Origin: Pocillopora verrucosa
Lineage: Eukaryota > Cnidaria > Anthozoa > Scleractinia > Pocilloporidae
Assembly (NCBI RefSeq): GCF_036669915.1
Contig: NC_089316.1
Coordinates: 9,106,382-9,170,381, forward strand
Length of the DNA: 64,000 nt
Reading direction: 5' to 3'
Below are positions 56,761 to 64,000 of this stretch, piece after piece (within the stretch, counting starts at the first letter, position 1; each line of letters starts with the position of its first letter). A program made the translations under genes and the position numbers. The notes under the pieces are model-generated. The model searched no databases, was not told the DNA's origin, and worked only from the letters and a program-made list of their open reading frames with translations.

Positions 56761-57058
56761 GCGTTTAGACCAGTCGCGCGCGAGTTAAAATATTTGATAG
56801 ATCATAACTAAAATCATCAAATATCATTCTCTGCTTCATTAAAGAGAATTTATTTTAACTTGTGATGTCTTGTTTCATAATTAAGTCGTGATTAACGGGA
56901 GACACAAGTTGTCGGTTTTAAATGAAAACTTAATTAAGTGCTTTATTACTCTTATTGTTCAAAAAATATAAATCCTAATATTTGTAAAATATTAGGATTT
57001 ATAAATATAAGATTGTGGCACGAGTATTTGTTTAAAAATGGTCATGATATAATTTTAT

Positions 57059-57196
57059 TGATCACTGTCAGTATCTGAGCGGCTGCGCACCAACCCCTTC
57101 CCCCAATCTAACAGCAATCAACTGATGACAAATTAGGGTTAATGTCGGGTTAGGGGAGGAGTAGGTGCGCAGCTGTCCAGATACTGACATCGATCC
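57059..57196. mobile_element. Inverted-repeat MITE family H, copy 2
   Basis: ATCACTGTCAGTATCTGAGC ... CTGCGCACCAACCCC and GGTGCGCAGCTGTCCAGATA ... CTGACATCGAT. Confidence 0.8.
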
Positions 57197-57734
57197 GTAA
57201 TTCCTGAGTTTTGATTGATCTACATGCCATTTATCCGCGCATTCCTTGCATTAATATGTTCGAATGAGCTTTACAGAACTTTGCGGAGGACTTTGGCTAG
57301 ACTGCATTGAGTATTTTCAAAGGGAAATTTTGCAGGTGCCCCTAATTTTGGAATTTTTGGAAACGGGGCCAGACCACAACTTCGGAGGCTACGCTCCCCT
57401 ACTAAACCCTACTCTTTCCATGGGTTTCGTGAGTTCTTTAACAGCCCCTGCGAACCAGTACAGAGAAGATGTAGGAGATGAGGCCTACGACTTATCGTAT
57501 TTATCTGAGAAGACTAGAACACCCAACCACTTACGGCCCTCACTTAGTGTAGATGACACATTTTATGTAAAACAATAGAGAACAAAAAGACAAATGAACA
57601 AGGAAAGCAATAAAAACTATAAGTTGATGAGGCGGTACGTGTTCTGTTCTGACGTATTCTGTTCTTTTATACTAAGAAGGAATTCCATTTGCAGAGGTCA
57701 TAGCGAAGACAGCACGTTCTCCGCAGCTATTTTA

Positions 57735-57880
57735 GGACCCTGTGCGTTTGTCCGGACTGAGGCTTAAACCCTCGACCTCCGGATTTAGCACTTCATGCTC
57801 GACCTCTGAGAAACAGCGTACTCTTTGTTGAGCTAGCCATTCCTACGCCAATGTGAGACACGGGTCATGCATACTGCTAG
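57735..57880 (-). mobile_element. tRNA-derived SINE head
   Basis: Minus strand: TTTCTCAGAGGTCGAGCATG (A-box-like) and GGTCGAGGGTTTAAGCCTC (B-box-like). It shares CATGCATACTGCTAGGA-type flank with the SINE at 10190-10345. The body may extend to about 57410. Confidence 0.6.
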
Positions 57881-58139
57881 GAACAAGAAAAGCGAGAGCG
57901 TCGTGAAGGCAAAACAGAACGCAAGAAAATGGGTGATTTTGATAAAACATATTAATCTCGTGGCACTTGTTAAATATGAATACTTATGGCCGGACAGACA
58001 GATCAACTACAATTTCGAATACAACATGTGCCCAGGAATTGATTGCCATTTGTGCGGCTCGTCAGGGCCACTCCCTCCAAAAATGGGAGAATCTAAATAA
58101 TTGCGAATCACGTATCGCGTCGCGTGTCGAGGGTATACC

Positions 58140-58440
58140 GTATTTCCTCGAATTAGTGCTTAGGCGCTTATTTAAAATTTCGGCTTAAATGAGGGGTGGT
58201 TAATCAAGTGGGGCGCTTATCATACTTCCGTACTGATTCCGCTGTAAATGAAGCTCATAAAGAAGCTATAGAGACAGGTTTTCCTTGCATCCTCCTGTGT
58301 AAGAAAGTAATAGGGGAGGGGGGCGCTAAAATCGAAAGAGGGGTTTTGTTTGACATTATGGCGTAAGGGTTGGGCGCTTATTCGGGGGAGGGTGCTTATT
58401 CGAGCATGGGCGCTTATTCAAGGAAATACTGTATGCAGCG
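58140..58440. repeat. GGGCGCTTATT-type degenerate repeat
   Basis: Repeated GGCGCTTATTC and GGTGCTTATTCGAG phrases between CCGTATTTCCTCGAATTAG and AAGGAAATACTGTAT, which are themselves roughly complementary. Confidence 0.65.
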
Positions 58441-59799
58441 GGTAAATTGTCACGGGTCACTGATGAAAATGAAAGCGACATTCCTGCGCGCTCCTCTCTT
58501 TCATCGTTTAGAACAGTTGAGCAATGAAGTGGCGCGAGAGAAGCTTAAAAAAAAGGAGATCCTTAACTCAGATTGAGAAAAAAAAAAGGACTTGTAACAA
58601 TGAATTGTCCGTAAATCTAGCGTTGCACACAGTTAAACTGCACCAGACACGAGAGGAGACAAGAGCGGTGAGACATTACCTCGACTTGTGATGATTTATC
58701 CACGACAAGTTACCTGTTATTCCTGACTCGCGACCCGTAGTCTCATTGATAGTTATTAGGAACTCTTAAACAAGGGCGGAACTACTGAAATAGGAGTTGA
58801 TGATGTAAATTGCCCACCATAAATGATCTTGTGTACCCCATCCCACCCCCTTCCCCACAGTTTCTTTAAAAAAAATACCCCCTATATAACCTCGATCTAG
58901 AAGTCGAAGAAGCCACATAGAGCTGTACAATAGAGAATATCAACAGCTCATATTCTTTTAGCCTTACATGGATACCAAAGAAATTGTAGCAAAAGTGTCA
59001 CGCCCGTTTTAAGACGAAAAACCAGCCGTCTTCATGAAATTTCCCTTCTTTTTCAAAGTCTTTTTTCATCGACAAAACTAATCTCTACAGTCTGTGCCGC
59101 CAATAGGGTGCTTACACTCAGAGCACCAGATCGAAATAAGCCTATATGGGAATGTATTGAACACATTATTCCGTTCCTGAGACAATCTGTGAACCGAACA
59201 GCGGCTGGGAATGGTGATTACCAGTAAACACTAGCTGATTAGATAATACAGCGGTCAAACGTAGGACATGTGCAAGGCGATCAATTTTGGTTGGCCAATT
59301 TCCCAGCAACATTTTTAAGAAAAAAAAATAAGAAACAACCGTTGTAACGAAAAATATAAATCTGCACTGGAAAGCCCGAAAAAGCGCTAGAAAATTAGAA
59401 AACTCAAGACTTTCCAAAGACAAATGTTCATGAAAGTAGGGGTAACCTGTTGTTCGATATTCCTGAAAAATTTTCTTCACTCTGATTGGTTAGAGGGAAT
59501 GTAGTTTTCAGGTACTACTATGCAAAAGAGAGGTAATCAGAGGAACAAGGGCTTCACTGGGGTTATGGCTTTTATGGCTAACGGCTAAGATTTTGGCCAA
59601 TTTACGGCTAGCGATGAACATCTTTCAAGAGATAATATCATCTTGCATCTTTCAGACCGTCATTGTGATCACCGGAACAATTTTCGTGGTTCATTTCTTT
59701 ACGACTGAAGGTTAAAATTTGTCAACATTTGGCCGTTTCACTGTTCGCGATTAACTCCATTGAGACCCAGGCCTCAAACGGTAATACAATGCAGAGAAG

Positions 59800-60042
59800 A
59801 GCAAGTTTCCAATTGTTTTTTATCATCTCGTTTTAACAACGGAAAGATGCGAGATAATTATAATCTCTTGAAATATGTTCACCGGTGATTAAAAAGAAAA
59901 AGGCTACAGACTGTTAAGCCGGCTTTGAACTTTTTTGTGGCCTATGTTAAAAAAAAAGCTACAGACTGTTAAGCCGGCTTTTAACTTTTTTGTGGCCTAT
60001 GAACTTAAAACGAGATGATGAAAAACAATTGCAAACTTGTTC
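59800..60042. repeat. Foldback with tandem-duplicated centre
   Basis: Arms AGCAAGTTTCCAATTG ... ATCTCGTTTTAA (59800-59835) and TTAAAACGAGATG ... CAATTGCAAACTTGTTC (60005-60042). The centre has two copies of a 55-base unit with GCTACAGACTGTTAAGCCGG. Confidence 0.8.
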
Positions 60043-63023
60043 TTTCGACCGAGAGTAGAGTGATGTTTACAGCGTTTTGATGAATCATGTTTGCATGTGA
60101 CTTGCATGCTTTGCTCAGGTCTACATGACTGATGAAAATCTCACACAGATTTTTTTTAGTTCAGATAATCACATGATTTCTCTCGTGCAGTTTGGAAGAG
60201 AGAGGCAAGCACTCAAAATTTTTTACATAGACTACACTTGAAATTAAATTAGCCCTCAAGGGCTCACGCAATTTTGTTGTTCCTTGAAAAAAATTACTCG
60301 TGGTTATCTCATCCAAACTGCACAGGGAAAATTTTGTAATTACCGACACTTGTCAAGCAATTTATACGATTTTAAAACACCGTGACCAACTAACTTCTGC
60401 GTTTATTTATAAATCCTTTGAGAAAAATTAGTTCTCAAAGCCTGAAAGCACGCCACCTTTACAAAGTTCGCATGTGTGCAGACATTTAATCGCTGTGTTC
60501 CAATTGACTGACCATTTAGGTGCAGGAAGGATGCCAAAGAAATTAGTATGATCAGTCATATAAATTATCTGATAGTGTTTTTGTCAACTAAATTCACTGT
60601 TCAGTATTTTACTAAGGACTGTTACTGCAGCCTCCAAACGTTTTCAAATAAAATCCTTTGCTTGCCTAAGTGGAATGATATTGTATTCAAACAGCGAAGT
60701 TAATTAACCTTTAATTGCACATAATTATATGTTCGGGGAGGCCTAATTTAGCAAACACTTGGGTTAATGGAGAGGTGTGTTAGCAGTCAACAAAGCAACT
60801 ATCTGATATAGTCAGTGCCTTTGACTGGAGAGGTGCAAAGGTCAAACTGTAGGAATGCACCATTACTGATAGAAGTTGCACTTCTAAAGAGCTTTCTAAT
60901 TTTGTTCATTGAAGTTCTCAACGGTTTGATGGTTTCAGTTACAGCAACGGTTAAAATTTTGGCCACTTTACGACTAGCGGCTAAATTCTTTCCGTACTAA
61001 CTTATTTTTTAAGATTGACGGTTAAAATTTTTAATTTTTTCACGTGACGGTTAAATTATTTTGTCGTTTTACATGTTTACGGTTAACGGTTTACCCCTTT
61101 GAGAACCTCTTCAAAGGCCTAAATTGAGACAACCTGATTGTCGTGTCGCATAAGAATTTTACTGCTTTTATTTTTAGTTTTGGATAGTCCGCGATCTGCA
61201 AAAAAATTTTCCTCATAAAAAAATAAATATCCTCCCAAATGAGATGCTGCATAGGTTGATAACAGTCAGTGATAAGAAAAAAAATCTGCATGCGAGCAAT
61301 TTTTTACTTGTTTGAATTCGAACTCACTCGAAATTTCTATCTATAAATCATCTATGGCGTCGATTCACGCTGTGTAACTCTACAAGTGGTGTTATTTGTA
61401 GACATAGCTTCCTTCCTGTTCTTGGTTCTGTTGCTTGGACACTGAAAACACCTCACAAACTTAGGTTCCCTCAATAGATCTTAGTCCTCAGCGCCAAACT
61501 ACAAAATAATCGTTCTCGACAAACACAAAAAACTCCAATCAGTCCGCCGAATATTACACCAGCAAAGTTTTTATGCTCCACGGTATAAAATGTAGGGGAT
61601 AATTAACACCGTGACCAGGTCACGATTTTTCAAAGTTCCTTTGTAGTCCATTGAAAATTTCTTCAGTTGGAGGGACAACTTAGATAATTGTTTTGTAGGG
61701 CAGAGAAACATGGAAAAAACGAGTTTATCAAAGGAAACAAAAATTGAGCTTAAATTTCTTTAACAAATCGTGACGTAACTGACTCGTTAAGCTGCGGTTA
61801 GTTTACCGGAGTTGCACCGTGACTAAGGTCAGTTATTAAGTTATTTTTACCCACGAAAAAATGGCACAATGCCGAAAATTCCGTTAAAAATTCTTCATTA
61901 AGTTCCTGTTCTTAAATTCAACAGAACAGCAGCTTTTAGAGCCCGTCAACCTCTACATCCCTGCCCGTTCCTACCACCAACAGGTAAAACTAAGAATAAA
62001 AAGCTTAGTAGAGTTCAGAACACAACATTTTACAGGATCAAATTCCTACGGAACTAGCAAGAAAAGCAGTTATTGACAATTCCTCAGACTACAAAATTTA
62101 TCTCTTGTTAAACTGTTAAAGTATAACATCAAGGGAATTTTCTAAGAAGTTTATTCATGATGCCAGCATTGTATGCTCGATACCCTGAAAATAGCATTAT
62201 GCCTCAAATTATGTAGGCATAATTTACCTGACCCTAGCCATGACTGCTTATGGGTTAATTATTCCCACAGAGCAGCGATGCCAAGAATTTCTTCCCTCGA
62301 GTCGCGCGCGCGGTACAGCCTTCATGTCAGGGGGAGGGGGGGGGGGCATTACTTTCAAATTTTAACGTTGCCTTCAAGTCACTTTCGTACGGTGAGGGTA
62401 GGGGGAAGACGAGGAGTTGATACACAGGAAAAATACCAGCTACCATTAGCTTTCTACGCTTTTCAGCCGAATGCACCTGAATGAAGTGTTGAGTACATCC
62501 GTTAGGTTCTTTTTAAAAGGCCGACAAGAATCGAAACCGCAGCCGGCAGCAACTGATTATTGCACGTTCTTGTTAAAATGATCTCCAAGGCACTGAGAAT
62601 TTTTTTCAAGGTGGTCGGAATCTTAATACAATTAAGTAGATCACCGCGAATTAGTCGTTATCTTTCTAAAGCAATTAATGCTAAAATCAGAGATGTAAGG
62701 TTGAGCAACCCTGTGCGAATAGCTGTTGTAATGGACTCCAAGTAATCAAATTAATTAATAAAAAAATTACCCAAATAACATCATTGTGGTCAGAAAATCT
62801 TGTTCGCGAGTTCGACTTAAATTTGCCTGAGCGACTGATCGAGTAATTCAGCTCATATACTCTTGTCCAGCTAAATGGCTCTTAAGCTAATTTTTCGCGA
62901 GTCCAATTCAGGGTCGTGTCTTTTCTTTGCCCCTCGCTTCGCAAGGATAAATGACTAACATATTTTGTTCGAAGACTAAGTCAAAAGTCACCTTCATTTT
63001 TTTTAAACCAATTTAAACATGAG

Positions 63024-63192
63024 TTTCAATAAAAGCCGCTTACCAGCGCAGCAGTTTACCGCCAACTGTAAGACATCTTACCGCTGTCTGTTCAGCCTGT
63101 TCGCAGGCTCTGGAGCATGTTAGGGTTTCGCCTTACAGCCCCTTTTCGGGACAGCCGTCTATTACTCCAGCGGCATCTGCTCATAGAGAGAA
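63024..63192 (+). repeat. Dispersed repeat F, copy 3
   Basis: CTGTAAGACATCTTACCGCT, GTCTGTTCAGCCTG, GTTTCGCCTTACAGCC and CCGTCTATTACTCCAGCGG; the longest of the three copies. Confidence 0.6.
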
Positions 63193-63767
63193 TTATTGGA
63201 ACTCCTGATTTAAGCAAATGATACTTTCGATATTGCTTTTCAAGGCAGAATGCATGGTGTGTGTCACATCAAACTTGGTTTGTGGCCTTGCTCGTTGACC
63301 GAGCTCTCTCATGCAAAAAAAATAAACCAAAGGTCCTAATAGATCCATGTGATTTCTTTAAATTTAGCATTATTGTGTCCTTCGATACTTAGTCAAAGCG
63401 ATGGTAAGGGGGACAGTCAAGTCTTTCCTGTTCACGCACGTTTTCACGGACTTTTACAGCAAGTGCGGCTCGGTTCAGTGCGGCTGTGAAACAATAGTCC
63501 CCGAATCACGAGACATTCGATTCGAAGGAGATAAATCCTTCTATACCAGAATTCCACGACAAAATCAGACTGTTTTTCAAATAATACTTTGCAGTTCAAA
63601 ATACCGGAATAATCGATATGACTGCATAAATTCACAAAGTACTCTACACGCGTACAGAAATGTATAATGTTGTCAGGATGAAATAAGCTGGCAGATCCCG
63701 AGCTTGGGTTGATTGCTAAAATTCAGAATTTGTCGAAAGATAACATTTCTCAGGTAGACTGATCAGT

Positions 63768-63984
63768 TTAACTCTCTACACCTTAACATCAGTATAAGTA
63801 TTCCCTATACTGTTTTTTTTTTTACAAATTTCCTTCGGTACTGACAAGGATAATTTAATAAACGATCACTTGAAGAGCTACTTAAATTTAGTTGGTGAGC
63901 AGTCATTTCCTTCATTATCGTCCACCTTAATGTCTGATTCAGGGATATAAGGAGAAATTAGATGCTGGTCAGTCCAAAAGGGTG
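63768..63984 (+). mobile_element. MITE family B at window end
   Basis: TTAACTCTCTACACCTTAAC to CAGTCCAAAAGGGTGAAAG, with a poly-T expansion near 63814. Confidence 0.75.
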
Positions 63985-64000
63985 AAAGAAAGCAGACTCC

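Larger units (their letters stand above)
55757..57735. other. Downstream of VTI1A, no further gene
   Basis: Holds the VTI1A 3' UTR (AATAAA at 56031-56036), a MITE A, repeat E copy 2, an IR element H and AT-rich DNA with a palindromic AATCCTAATATTTGTAAAAT region near 56970-57002. Confidence 0.5.
57881..64000. other. Repeat-rich tail without recognisable genes
   Basis: Contains a GCGCTTATTC-type low-complexity repeat (about 58140-58440), ACGGTTAA-rich stretches (about 59560-59600 and 60930-61095), a foldback with tandem centre (59800-60042), repeat F (63024-63192) and a MITE B at the right end. Open frames of 60-104 codons are scattered on both strands; none shows a domain, a spliceable partner or homology I know. 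Confidence 0.5.

Noticed and set aside
57264-57578. 104-codon frame with a possible acceptor before VPLILEFLE
   Set aside because: It probably lies antisense to SINE-type DNA that continues to 57880; no family match and no other exon found.
58370-58576. Frame with MGAYSGEGAYSS repeats
   Set aside because: Translation of the GCGCTTATTC low-complexity repeat.
62560-62745. 61-codon basic frame
   Set aside because: Short, isolated and without a recognisable motif.
63401-63667. 88-codon frame with CGSVQCGCE
   Set aside because: It starts at ATG but has no signal peptide, no partner exon and no homology; cannot be told from chance.

Overview
This is nuclear DNA of an animal. Ten protein genes can be read. 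Nine have clear animal orthologues, with short exons, canonical GT/AG introns of about 0.1 to 3.5 kb, and exon lengths that add up to whole open frames. The window is AT-rich and crowded with short non-coding mobile elements. The repeat landscape (TTAA-flanked MITEs with the TTAACCCTTT end, foldback elements, tRNA-derived SINEs) together with an acidic orphan protein suggests a cnidarian, perhaps an anthozoan or stony coral. That assignment is inference; no marker in the window proves it. No operons, CRISPR arrays, rRNA genes or intact autonomous transposons were seen.

Layout. 1-418: 3' end of a TPR protein (TTC32-like, +). 1343-1762: GTF2H5, the small TFIIH subunit (+). 3521-7435: TIMM23, the mitochondrial import channel (+). 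8625-14685: NAF1, H/ACA snoRNP assembly (-). 15212-17923: RPL34 (+), divergent from NAF1. 19554-23118: an unrecognised 777-residue acidic type II membrane protein (+). 25710-31076: an organic anion transporter of the SLCO/OATP family (+). 36054-39987: Staufen (-). 42434-49188: an ABHD1/ABHD3-type hydrolase (-). 49417-55756: VTI1A, a Golgi/endosome Qb-SNARE (+), divergent from ABHD3. 55757-64000 has no gene I can support and is filled with repeats.

Most genes are unrelated housekeeping neighbours. Two head-to-head pairs (NAF1/RPL34, both ribosome or RNP biogenesis, and ABHD3/VTI1A) probably share promoters.

Structures not explained by the gene list: (1) a splice-competent, almost unchanged second copy of NAF1 exon 3 lies antisense in RPL34 intron 4; (2) three families of about 200-bp MITEs share ends and a TTAA target, and in one nested case another copy of the host repeat preserves the empty site; (3) ABHD3 intron 6 holds a tandem duplication with relic ends of exons 6 and 7, one copy carrying a later MITE; (4) the orphan protein has two Asp-rich blocks and furin-like sites. 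All exon maps below were made by hand from splice sites and reading frame. Repeat boundaries are approximate to about 10 bases unless a TTAA is stated.
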